From Hyphomicrobiales bacterium (lineage in GTDB: Bacteria > Pseudomonadota > Alphaproteobacteria > Rhizobiales > Devosiaceae), in the NCBI GenBank assembly GCA_027487555.1, contig JAIYDI010000018.1:62001-126000 (forward strand): DNA of 64,000 nt, in the 5' to 3' direction. A model generated the notes under the pieces. That model saw nothing but the letters and a program-made list of their open reading frames with translations. It did not search any database and had not been told where the DNA came from. A program made the translations under genes and the position numbers. This document shows positions 49,374 to 57,129 of the stretch, in pieces (position 1 is the first letter of the stretch; the number at the start of each line of letters is the position of its first letter).

Positions 49374-50735
49374 ATGCCGCGCAAGTATTTTGGGACGGAC
49401 GGTATCCGTGGCCTTGCCAATGGCGACAAGCTGACGCCCGAACTTGCCATGAAGGTCGGCATGGCTGCGGGCCTCAAATTCGTCAACGGCAACCATCGCA
49501 ACCGGGTGGTGATCGGCAAGGACACGCGCCGCTCGGGCTACATGATCGAGAACGCATTGACCGCCGGGTTCACCGCCGTGGGCATGGATGCCTATCTCCT
49601 CGGCCCCATCCCGACACCTGCGGTCGCCATGCTCACCCAGTCCCTGCGGGCTGACCTGGGCGTGATGATCTCTGCTTCGCACAACCCCTTTGACGATAAC
49701 GGCATCAAGCTCTTCCGGCCCGATGGCTACAAGCTGTCCGATGCCGTCGAAGCCGAGATCGAGGATCTGATGGAGCAGGATCTGTCCGCGCATCTTTCCC
49801 GCGGGCGTGACATCGGCCGTGCCTTCCGTGACGCTGGCCCCGCCGGCGGCGAGGCCTCGCAGACCCGCTACATCGAATTCGCCAAGCGCACGCTGCCCAA
49901 GGGCGCCGATCTGACCGGCCTCCGCGTCGTCATCGATTGTGCCAATGGCGCTGCCTACAAGGTCGCCCCGATCGCGCTATGGGAACTTGGCGCCGAAGTG
50001 TTCACGCTCGGGGTCGAGCCTGACGGCTTCAACATCAACGACAAGGTCGGCTCAACGGCTCCCGACGCGCTCATTGCCAAGGTACGCGAGCATCGCGCCG
50101 ACATCGGCATCGCGCTCGATGGCGACGCCGACCGGGTCATCATCGTCGATGAAAAGGGTGAGATCGTCGATGGCGACCAGTTCATGGCCGTCATTGCCGA
50201 GAGCTGGCACAGCCGCGGCGAGTTGCGCGGCGGAGGCCTCGTCGCCACCGTGATGAGCAATCTCGGGCTCGAGCGCTACCTGACCGGTATCGGTCTCGGT
50301 CTCGAGCGTACCGCTGTGGGCGATCGCTACGTGCTCGAAGCCATGCGTGCCAAGGGCTTCAATGTCGGCGGCGAGCAGTCTGGCCACATCATCCTGTCCG
50401 ATTTCACCACCACGGGTGATGGCCTCATCGCCGCCCTGCAACTGTTGTCGGTGGCCAAGCAGGCCGGCCGTCCAGTCTCCGAGATCTGCCGGCGTTTCGA
50501 CAAGGTGCCGCAGCTGCTGCAGTCGGTGCGCTTCAAGGAGGGCAAGCCGCTTGAGCACAAACTCGTGCAGCAGGCCATCAGTGAGAGCCGCGCTCGCCTG
50601 GGTGACGGAGGTCGTCTCGTTATCCGTGAATCCGGCACCGAACCGGTCATCCGCGTCATGGCCGAAAGTGATGACGAGAGCCTCGTGCGTGCGGTGGTTG
50701 CCGAGATCGCGCAGACCATCAAGAAGGTGGCCTGA
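49374..50735 (+). CDS. glmM: Phosphoglucosamine mutase
   Basis: A 453-residue enzyme that turns glucosamine-6-phosphate into glucosamine-1-phosphate for cell-wall and lipid A synthesis. The active phosphoserine is S102 in SASHNP (100-105); DGDADR binds magnesium, GEQSGH binds sugar and [12 protein letters not shown] binds phosphate. It follows ftsH by 177 bases, a common alphaproteobacterial order. Confidence 0.97.
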   Translation: MPRKYFGTDGIRGLANGDKLTPELAMKVGMAAGLKFVNGNHRNRVVIGKDTRRSGYMIENALTAGFTAVGMDAYLLGPIPTPAVAMLTQSLRADLGVMISASHNPFDDNGIKLFRPDGYKLSDAVEAEIEDLMEQDLSAHLSRGRDIGRAFRDAGPAGGEASQTRYIEFAKRTLPKGADLTGLRVVIDCANGAAYKVAPIALWELGAEVFTLGVEPDGFNINDKVGSTAPDALIAKVREHRADIGIALDGDADRVIIVDEKGEIVDGDQFMAVIAESWHSRGELRGGGLVATVMSNLGLERYLTGIGLGLERTAVGDRYVLEAMRAKGFNVGGEQSGHIILSDFTTTGDGLIAALQLLSVAKQAGRPVSEICRRFDKVPQLLQSVRFKEGKPLEHKLVQQAISESRARLGDGGRLVIRESGTEPVIRVMAESDDESLVRAVVAEIAQTIKKVA

Positions 50736-50786
50736 GCGGGCGGGCAGGGGGTGTTAACCCCCTGACACTGCATCAATTACTCGCTG

Positions 50787-50820
50787 TTAGGGTTAAGTCT
50801 TAGGGTTAAGTCGGCATTAA
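50787..50820 (+). promoter_or_regulatory. Tandem repeat and CtrA box upstream of the outer membrane protein gene
   Basis: TTAGGGTTAAGTC occurs twice without a gap (50787-50799, 50800-50812), and the second copy runs into TTAA-GTCGGCA-TTAA (50806-50820), a perfect TTAA-N7-TTAA CtrA box. The start codon lies 60 bases downstream. The extra TTAA half-site in the first copy could help cooperative binding. Confidence 0.7.
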
Positions 50821-50879
50821 GAATAATCGGGCAGAGTGAGGCCAATCGACGATCGTCGTTTTGGCAAGAGGAACTGCCG

Positions 50880-51611
50880 ATGACTTACAGATTTGCAATT
50901 GCGGCTGTGGGGGCCCTGTTGCTCGCCTCGCCCGGTATCGCTGCTGACATGCCCGATTACCATGATGTCACTGTCCCGGACGTCGACTACAATATCGGGG
51001 GTTCGTTCTACTTGCGCGGCAGCGCCGGGCTGAATTGGCACTGGGCCAAGACAGTGACGCATCCATGGATCTCGGAGAGCTACGAGCCCGTCGAGTTCGG
51101 CTATGGCTACAGCGTCGGCGCCGGCTTCGGCTACGAGACGGGCACCGGGCTCCGCTTCGACGCAACCATCGACCAGGTGGAAACCCGTGGCCTCAAGATC
51201 ACCAAGGATTTCAACAATCCGGCGGTCGATGGCGACTATACGCTGATGCTGCGCTCGACCTTGGCGCTCGCCAACGTCTACTATGATTTCGGTCTTTCCG
51301 GACACGGTCCGGGCAATGGCAGCTTCGCCTATGTCGGCGCCGGCGCCGGCGTCGCGTGGAACCACGCCGAGGTCAACTCGCCCACTACAGCAACCGTGCC
51401 GGTTCCGACCGGCGGCAATGTCAGCGTCGCGGCGGCCGTCATGGCGGGTATCGGCTACGACATGGGGAGCTGGGTCGCCGACATCGGCTATCGCGGCATC
51501 TATGTCGACAAGGTCGCCAATGAGCCGACCACCGACGCCGACGAGTATTATGAAGTCAACAACAGCTTCATCAGCGAAGTCCGTGGTACGGTGCGTTACC
51601 GCTTCAACTGA
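50880..51611 (+). CDS. Outer membrane beta-barrel protein (Omp25/31-like)
   Basis: A 243-residue protein with signal peptide (FAIAAVGALLLASPGIAA) and an 8-strand type barrel: FYLRGSAGLNWHWA, GYSVGAGFGYETGTGLRFDA, NVYYDFGLS, FAYVGAGAGVAWN and the terminal strand VRGTVRYRFN, with the C-terminal aromatic just before the last residue. The family includes Brucella Omp25/31-type proteins. A CtrA box upstream suggests cell-cycle timed expression. Confidence 0.86.
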   Translation: MTYRFAIAAVGALLLASPGIAADMPDYHDVTVPDVDYNIGGSFYLRGSAGLNWHWAKTVTHPWISESYEPVEFGYGYSVGAGFGYETGTGLRFDATIDQVETRGLKITKDFNNPAVDGDYTLMLRSTLALANVYYDFGLSGHGPGNGSFAYVGAGAGVAWNHAEVNSPTTATVPVPTGGNVSVAAAVMAGIGYDMGSWVADIGYRGIYVDKVANEPTTDADEYYEVNNSFISEVRGTVRYRFN

Positions 51612-51652
51612 GCGGCACGCGCCTCGCGGTCTCTACTGAAGGGCGGCCCGGA

Positions 51653-51753
51653 GCGCTTTCAGGAAAAGTTGCATGAGTTTTCCGGTTCGAAAGCGCGACA
51701 AACATAGACCTGGATCATTTGATCGCTTCAGCTGAAGCGTGAAATGATCCAGG
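51653..51753. repeat. Two adjacent imperfect palindromes between convergent genes
   Basis: The first pairs GCGCTTTC and GGAAAA with TTTTCC and GAAAGCGC (51653-51696). The second pairs CCTGGATCATTT (51709-51720) with AAATGATCCAGG (51742-51753) around the palindrome CGCTTCAGCTGAAGCG (51724-51739). The layout resembles intergenic palindromic elements of Rhizobiales genomes and may also end transcription from both sides. No copies were seen elsewhere in the window. Confidence 0.6.
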
Positions 51754-51762
51754 CCGCCCTCT

Positions 51763-52905
51763 TCATTTGCCGAGCTGAAACCGCTCGAACCGGGTGAGCT
51801 CGTCTTCGACGATCTGGCGCAGGCGAGGCGTCTCCTCAACCAGCCAGTGCCAGGCCTGCACCAGCACGCGGCCCGCGGCACGGTCGGTCTTCAGGTCCAG
51901 CACGGCGACGAAGCGGTCGCCCACCAGCACCGGCAGGGTGAAATAGCCGAAGCGGCGCTTGTCCTTGCTCACATAGGCCTCGAACACGTGCTCGTAGCCG
52001 AAGAATTGCGCGAGCCGCCCTCGCTGGATCACCAGCGGGTCGAAGGGCGAGAGAATGTGTGCAAGTTCGGGGTCGAGTGCGGGGAGCTCGGTGTCGACAA
52101 TCGCACGCTCCGCCCAGTATGCACTGTCCCACCCATCAACCCGCACCGGGACCAGCTTCCGCCCCTTCACGCGCTTTTCAACCAGCTCCGCCAGTCGTGG
52201 TGTCAGCGTCAGACGCGGATGCATGAGCGAGCTGCCATTGACCAGACCCTGCGCCCTGAGGCCCCGCGCCAGAAGATATTCGGCGACATTGTCCTCGGTT
52301 GCGGGCTTCGGGTGTTTGCGCAAGCCGAAGTGCCGCGGCAGCAGCTCATAGGTCTTCACCATGCCGTCGCGCCGGCTGATCACCAGATCGCCATTGTAGA
52401 AGCCAAGCTCCAGTACGCGCTTGCTCGGTTTGGTGCTCGCCCAAGGGTGGTCCTTTTCTACCCGCACGTCGCCATCGACATCGCGGATCGAGACGGGACC
52501 CTCCTTGCGGATGTGCGTCAGCAGCGCCTCGAGGTCCTCGGGTGTGCATCGGCCGAACCATGGTGACGGGCGCGCCCGGTGCGCCGCCATCTGCGGCACA
52601 AAGAACTTCAGGTCCCGCGTCGGCACATAGCTCAGCGCATGCGTCCAGTATTCGAATACTGAGCGCTCATCGGACTGCAGCGCGGCGAGGTCGGCGCGGC
52701 GATAGTCGGGAATGCGCGTGAAAAGCTGGTGGTGATGTGCCCGTTCGATCACGTGGATAGTGTCGATCTGCACATAGCCCAGGTGTTCGATTGCCGCCCG
52801 CGCCGCTTCCGGCCCGGCGCCGAACGGCGCCCGCGTGTCGAGCCGACTGGCATGGAGCCACAGACGCCTCGCCCGGGCGGCGTCGATCGTCACTGGCCGC
52901 TTCAC
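51763..52905 (-). CDS. Winged-helix DNA glycosylase, YcaQ/AlkX-like
   Basis: A 380-residue protein of the HTH_42 family. GYVQIDTIHVIERAHHHQLF, FEYWTHALSYVP, VLELGFYNGDLVISRRDGM and LSPFDPLVIQR match YcaQ, which removes crosslinked bases from DNA. The GTG start at 52905 overlaps the stop of the helicase gene (GTGA), so the two repair genes are coupled. A longer upstream frame lies inside the helicase gene and is rejected. Confidence 0.86.
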   Translation of the reverse strand: MKRPVTIDAARARRLWLHASRLDTRAPFGAGPEAARAAIEHLGYVQIDTIHVIERAHHHQLFTRIPDYRRADLAALQSDERSVFEYWTHALSYVPTRDLKFFVPQMAAHRARPSPWFGRCTPEDLEALLTHIRKEGPVSIRDVDGDVRVEKDHPWASTKPSKRVLELGFYNGDLVISRRDGMVKTYELLPRHFGLRKHPKPATEDNVAEYLLARGLRAQGLVNGSSLMHPRLTLTPRLAELVEKRVKGRKLVPVRVDGWDSAYWAERAIVDTELPALDPELAHILSPFDPLVIQRGRLAQFFGYEHVFEAYVSKDKRRFGYFTLPVLVGDRFVAVLDLKTDRAAGRVLVQAWHWLVEETPRLRQIVEDELTRFERFQLGK

Positions 52906-54956
52906 TTTTGCCACATCTGCCGCATGTTGGCCTTCAGATCGACCTGCGGCGTCGCGCCGGGCAGCGGGCGGAGCGCCGCGGGTGCGACCTTCGGCCAGAA
53001 CACGTCCTCGAAAAGCGGCAGTACTGTCCTGGGGATGAAGCGCGTGCGCTGCGCATAGACGTGCCGGTCGCCACCCGGCGCTTGCTGCCGCACGAAGAAG
53101 CGTTGTGGTGTAACCAGATGCAGGCGGTCGCGGGCCCGCGTCATCGCCACATAGAGCAGCCGCCGCTCCTCCTCGATTTCGGCATTGGTTCCGGTGGAGA
53201 GGTCCGAGGGGATGGCGCCATCCACCACGTTCAGCACATGCACATGCCGCCATTCCTGCCCCTTGGCGGAATGGATGGTGGATAAGATCAGGTAATCCTC
53301 GTCCTTTAGCGGCACACCGGGCTCGTCCGATGTTGCCTCGGGCGGATCAAGCGTCAGCTCGCTCAAAAACCGCTCGCGGCTCGGGTAGCCCTGCGCGATC
53401 CGTTCAAGCTGGGCGATGTCTTCCTTTCGCAACTCGGCATCCTCGTAGTGCGTTTCGAGCAGTGGCTGATACCAGACCCGCAGCCGGCCCATGTCGCCCG
53501 GCCAGGTCGCCTTGTCAGCCCTGAGGTGCCCGACAAGGTCAACGAGCCCCTGCCAGTGCACGGCGCTCCGAGGCGGAGGCGTCACCTCACGCAGCTTGGC
53601 GAGCGGGTCGGCCTCGGCAGCAATTTTGTCGATGATCCGCTTGGCGTGTCCAGGCCCGATACCGGGCAGCAATTGCAGCAGGCGGAACCCGGCAATCTGG
53701 TCGCGTGGGTTTTCCAGAAAGCGCACGGCCGAAAGCAGGTCTTTCACATGCGCCGCTTCGAGAAACTTCAGCCCGCCGAACTTCACGTACGGGATATTGC
53801 GTCGCGACAGCTCGATCTCGAGGTCGGCCGAATGGCTCGATGTACGGAACAGCACCGCCTGCTGCTTCAGCGTCGCGCCATTCTCGCGCTCCGCCAGCAC
53901 ACTTTCCACCACATAGCGGGCCTGGTCGGCCTCGTCCTTCACGGTCACCAGTTGCGGCCTTTCCGCCGATTGCCGGTCAGTCCAGAGGTTCTTGGTGAAG
54001 CGCTTTTCGGCGAGCGCGATCACCGCATTCGCCGCCGCGAGGATCGGCTCGGTCGAGCGGTAATTGCGTTCGAGCGTCACGATCTGCGCCGGCGGCGAAA
54101 AGTTCGCGGGGAACTCGAGTATGTTGGTCACCGTCGCAGCGCGGAACGAGTAGATCGCCTGCGCGTCGTCGCCCACCACGGTCAGTCCATCGCCCGTCGG
54201 GCGCAGCAACATCAGGATGGAAGCCTGCAGCCGATTGGTATCCTGGTACTCGTCCACCAACACGTGGTCGAAGCGCGCCTCGATCGTCGCCCGTATATCA
54301 GGCTGCTGCATCATGCCGGCCCAGTAGAGGAGCAGGTCATCATAGTCGAGCACGCCCTGCGCCTGCTTTGCCTCGACATAGCCGGAAAACAGCCCCTGCA
54401 ATTGCTGCGTCCAGGCCGCGCACCAGGGGAAGCTCTCCTTGAGGACCGCCTCAAGCGGCGCTTCGGCATTCACCGCGCGCGAGTAGATCGCAAGGCAGGT
54501 GCCCTTGGTGGGGAAGCGGTCCGATGTGCCAGAATAGCCGAGCTCGTGTCGCACCATATTCATCAGGTCGGCCGAATCCGTGCGGTCGTGGATGGTGAAG
54601 GCCGGCTCGAGCCCGATCGCCCCGGCATAGTCGCGCAAGAGTCGCGCGCCGATACCGTGGAACGTGCCGGCCCATTCGAGCCCCTGTGCAATGGTCGCGC
54701 CCTTCGCGCCCAGCGCGTCGGCCAGGATGCGCTCCACCCGCCGTGTCATCTCTGCTGCCGCGCGGCGCGAAAACGTCATCAGCAATATGCGCCGGGGGTC
54801 TGCGCCATTCACCACCAGTTGCGCCACACGATGCGCCAGCGTGTTGGTCTTGCCAGATCCGGCGCCCGCGATCACCAGCAGCGGACCACGGCCATGCCGC
54901 ACCGCTTGCAACTGCTCTGGGTTCAGTTTGTCGAATGTGCTCGCCGCCGCGTTCAT
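52902..54956 (-). CDS. UvrD/PcrA-like superfamily 1 DNA helicase
   Basis: A 684-residue 3'-5' helicase. Walker A IAGAGSGKTNTLAHR is in motif I, VDEYQDTN in motif II, GDDAQAIYSFRAA in motif III, LERNYRST in motif IV, TIHSAKGQEW in motif V and VAMTRARDRLHL in motif VI. It is shorter than PcrA, mainly at the C-terminus. It is coupled to the YcaQ-like glycosylase, which suggests a repair role. Confidence 0.95.
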   Translation of the reverse strand: MNAAASTFDKLNPEQLQAVRHGRGPLLVIAGAGSGKTNTLAHRVAQLVVNGADPRRILLMTFSRRAAAEMTRRVERILADALGAKGATIAQGLEWAGTFHGIGARLLRDYAGAIGLEPAFTIHDRTDSADLMNMVRHELGYSGTSDRFPTKGTCLAIYSRAVNAEAPLEAVLKESFPWCAAWTQQLQGLFSGYVEAKQAQGVLDYDDLLLYWAGMMQQPDIRATIEARFDHVLVDEYQDTNRLQASILMLLRPTGDGLTVVGDDAQAIYSFRAATVTNILEFPANFSPPAQIVTLERNYRSTEPILAAANAVIALAEKRFTKNLWTDRQSAERPQLVTVKDEADQARYVVESVLAERENGATLKQQAVLFRTSSHSADLEIELSRRNIPYVKFGGLKFLEAAHVKDLLSAVRFLENPRDQIAGFRLLQLLPGIGPGHAKRIIDKIAAEADPLAKLREVTPPPRSAVHWQGLVDLVGHLRADKATWPGDMGRLRVWYQPLLETHYEDAELRKEDIAQLERIAQGYPSRERFLSELTLDPPEATSDEPGVPLKDEDYLILSTIHSAKGQEWRHVHVLNVVDGAIPSDLSTGTNAEIEEERRLLYVAMTRARDRLHLVTPQRFFVRQQAPGGDRHVYAQRTRFIPRTVLPLFEDVFWPKVAPAALRPLPGATPQVDLKANMRQMWQK

Positions 54957-55004
54957 GCGAATCGTCCTTCCGCGTGCCAGTGAGCCTTATTCCCGTTTTG
55001 TTCG

Positions 55005-55718
55005 CTAGTCTCTTGCGCCCCGCCGCTGCAGAAACGCTTGCCATGGCCGCGACCGCACCATGGTCCAGTCGGGAGGCGGGCCGCGCCGATCGGGCAGGGC
55101 GCGGAGGGCGGCGACGAGCGCCAGCGCGTCGATCTGTTTCTGCCGGACGCGATGATTGGCATAGTCGACGGTCACGGCATCCTGCCGATGGGGCGGCAAA
55201 GCGGTCAGCATCGCCTCCAGCGTCCGGTCGCCGAAATACATCGCCTCCGCATGGGCCCAGAGTTGCGCGCTTTCGTTTTCGGTGATCCTCCCGGCAGCGC
55301 ATAGCGCTGCCAGTGTCGGCTCCACATCCACCAGCGGTTCGCTCAGCGGCGCATAGTCCAGCTCCGCAGGCGCATGCACCAGGCAGACATCGGCGTCGCG
55401 GGTCAGCGTCCCGTTCAAAAACCGTTCAGCTATTCGACCAACCGGTGTCATTCCGAAGGCGGCGCACTCTGCCGCGCGGAGCGCACCCATCGATGCGGCG
55501 CCGAGCAGGTGCACGCCATTCTCGAGCGCGTATAAGATTTCCTTATGCCAGACCGACGGCACGAAGCCGAAGACGCCGTCGACGAGGCCGATTGCTGCGG
55601 CGCCCAGTTCCACCGCAGCAAAGATATCCCCCTGGCACGCCGGCGGGCTTACTATCAGCCCATCGAGATTGGCCAGTCTGCCATGCAGGGACGGCCCAAT
55701 GAAAAGGAATTTGCTCAT
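55005..55718 (-). CDS. tfuA: TfuA-like protein
   Basis: A 237-residue protein of the TfuA core family (PF07812), first met in trifolitoxin production. FIGPSLHGR, CQGDIFAAVELGAAAIGLVD, SVWHKEILYALENGVHLLG and AASMGALRAAECAAFGM form the conserved core. With YcaO, TfuA proteins take part in thioamidation of peptide backbones. It overlaps ycaO by four bases, so the two are made together. Confidence 0.9.
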   Translation of the reverse strand: MSKFLFIGPSLHGRLANLDGLIVSPPACQGDIFAAVELGAAAIGLVDGVFGFVPSVWHKEILYALENGVHLLGAASMGALRAAECAAFGMTPVGRIAERFLNGTLTRDADVCLVHAPAELDYAPLSEPLVDVEPTLAALCAAGRITENESAQLWAHAEAMYFGDRTLEAMLTALPPHRQDAVTVDYANHRVRQKQIDALALVAALRALPDRRGPPPDWTMVRSRPWQAFLQRRGARD

Positions 55719-56878
55719 TGGCCCAGCATAGCCCGCACTGCCCGCCGTCCAGGTCGCCAGTGCCGGTTGGTCAGTCGATCTTCCAGCCCCGGTACAAAGA
55801 GCTTTTCGACGTGGATACCCATCTCTGCTCCGCCAATCGCTACAGCCACGATGCTGTCATGCCCGTGCTCGATAAGCATCTTCAATACATGCCTCAACTC
55901 GGCTGCGGGGCCGTGGCCGATTTCGAGACCCTGCGGAGGGGAGCGGAATGTGGCGGCACCGGGCAGGTCCGGGGTGGTGGAAAATGTCCGTTCATATTCA
56001 GCTTCGGCAATGTCGTCACGAACACCGGCAATCAGGCTGACGCGGGTCTGGGCAGCTTCGAGCAGGGCTTTACGGGCCGCGACAGCTGCAACCGGATGGC
56101 AGGCGGCGCCAGTGGATACTCCAAGCTTAAGGTCCGTCTGCCGGTCGGTCATCACCGCGTAGATCGTCGGGATGGCCAGGTCGCTGGTTATGTCGAACAG
56201 CCCGACATCGAGGTTTCGGTCGCGCGCCTTCTCACAAAGCGCAGCGAGGCCCGCGTCGCCGAATGCATACGGGTTGAGTTCCGTCGCGGCGGCCGACGCA
56301 TCCGACCGAAACCCCCACAATACCATCGCATCACGCTCAATCAGTTCGCAGAGGGCATGGCGCCGGGCATGGTCCTGGTCGAAGCCTGCTGCGAGGCCAT
56401 TTGTACTCTGCGAGAGGCCGGGCATGTCCTCGGCATCAGCCAGCTTGACCATATCGCGCGGCACGAACACATCCTCGCCGCTTACAAGGTCAGTTCCAGC
56501 CATCCAACCGATCCCTCTCTCGCGAGGCAGGGGCTCGCCGGCCGGCAGAACCGCATCTGGCAGCAGGTATCGAGCGCCCTTTGCCGCGAGATGATCGCAA
56601 CTGGCATGAATGACCGCCGCAGGCGGCCGTTCGGCGCATGCGTATTCTGCTGCCTCCATCAGCGCAGAAAAGGCCGCCGCTTCCAGCGTTTCGCCCTTGC
56701 CCTGGTGGGTCGTCACCGTGGCCGCATTTGGCCTTGTCGCTGCCATGCAAGGCACGCCGAGACGATCCAGCCCGGTTTGGTCGGCAAGCCGTGTCATGCC
56801 GTGTCGCCGCATAGCTTCGGTCAGTCTCCGCAGCAAGGCCGCGGAGACCGTATCCGTGGGCTGGTCACCGAGTGGCAT
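55715..56878 (-). CDS. YcaO-like ATP-dependent backbone-modifying enzyme
   Basis: A 387-residue YcaO enzyme. SALMEAAE (S71, E75, E78) is the SxxxExxE nucleotide/Mg site, and NGLAAGFDQDHARRHALCEL with IERDA (E178, E181, R182) is the second ATP element. Known YcaO proteins use ATP to make azolines, or thioamides when paired with TfuA. The C-terminus (VPGLEDRLTNRHW to AMLGQ) lacks the PxPxP tail of azoline-forming cyclodehydratases, and TfuA is adjacent, so thioamidation is the better guess. It lies 21 bases after the 72-residue ORF. Confidence 0.92.
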   Translation of the reverse strand: MPLGDQPTDTVSAALLRRLTEAMRRHGMTRLADQTGLDRLGVPCMAATRPNAATVTTHQGKGETLEAAAFSALMEAAEYACAERPPAAVIHASCDHLAAKGARYLLPDAVLPAGEPLPRERGIGWMAGTDLVSGEDVFVPRDMVKLADAEDMPGLSQSTNGLAAGFDQDHARRHALCELIERDAMVLWGFRSDASAAATELNPYAFGDAGLAALCEKARDRNLDVGLFDITSDLAIPTIYAVMTDRQTDLKLGVSTGAACHPVAAVAARKALLEAAQTRVSLIAGVRDDIAEAEYERTFSTTPDLPGAATFRSPPQGLEIGHGPAAELRHVLKMLIEHGHDSIVAVAIGGAEMGIHVEKLFVPGLEDRLTNRHWRPGRRAVRAMLGQ

Positions 56879-56899
56879 GAACCAGCCTGCCGCCTTTGC

Positions 56900-57118
56900 T
56901 TACTTGTTCTCGAAGAACCAGATGGAACTGCCGTCTTCGCGCTGGTTTACCGCGAGAGCCAGATCGACCCCCTCGACATGCGCATTGCCGGCGTCGCGCG
57001 CCATCTGGATGTTCTGCGGAACCACGGAAGCCGAGTCGAGCGCCGACACGGTCATGGTCTTGGTATCGACGACGAGGACCTGATCGCTGCCCTTCTGGCC
57101 GATGAGTACATAACGCAT
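56900..57118 (-). CDS. 72-residue protein before ycaO, candidate substrate peptide
   Basis: I do not recognise this protein. It begins MRYVLIGQKGSDQVLVVDTK and ends with REDGSSIWFFENK. It has no Cys, no signal peptide and is not rich in Ser/Thr. GGAG stands 8 bases before the ATG. It lies 11 bases after the regulator stop and 21 before ycaO, so it belongs to the unit. By position it could be the precursor of a thioamidated peptide, with the aromatic C-terminus as core; it could also be a binding partner of YcaO. Substrate status is inference only. Confidence 0.7.
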   Translation of the reverse strand: MRYVLIGQKGSDQVLVVDTKTMTVSALDSASVVPQNIQMARDAGNAHVEGVDLALAVNQREDGSSIWFFENK

Positions 57119-57129
57119 AGGGTAGTCTC

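Noticed and set aside
50787-50812. Telomere-like TTAGGG repeats
   Set aside because: Only two copies, in a bacterial promoter region next to a CtrA box; the resemblance to telomeric repeats is chance.
53448-54983. A 511-codon open frame on the plus strand
   Set aside because: It is antisense to the UvrD-like helicase, which carries all six helicase motifs.
56900-57118. The 72-residue protein as a lanthipeptide or azole-peptide precursor
   Set aside because: It has no Cys and few Ser/Thr near the C-terminus, so lanthionine or thiazole chemistry is unlikely; only thioamidation remains plausible.
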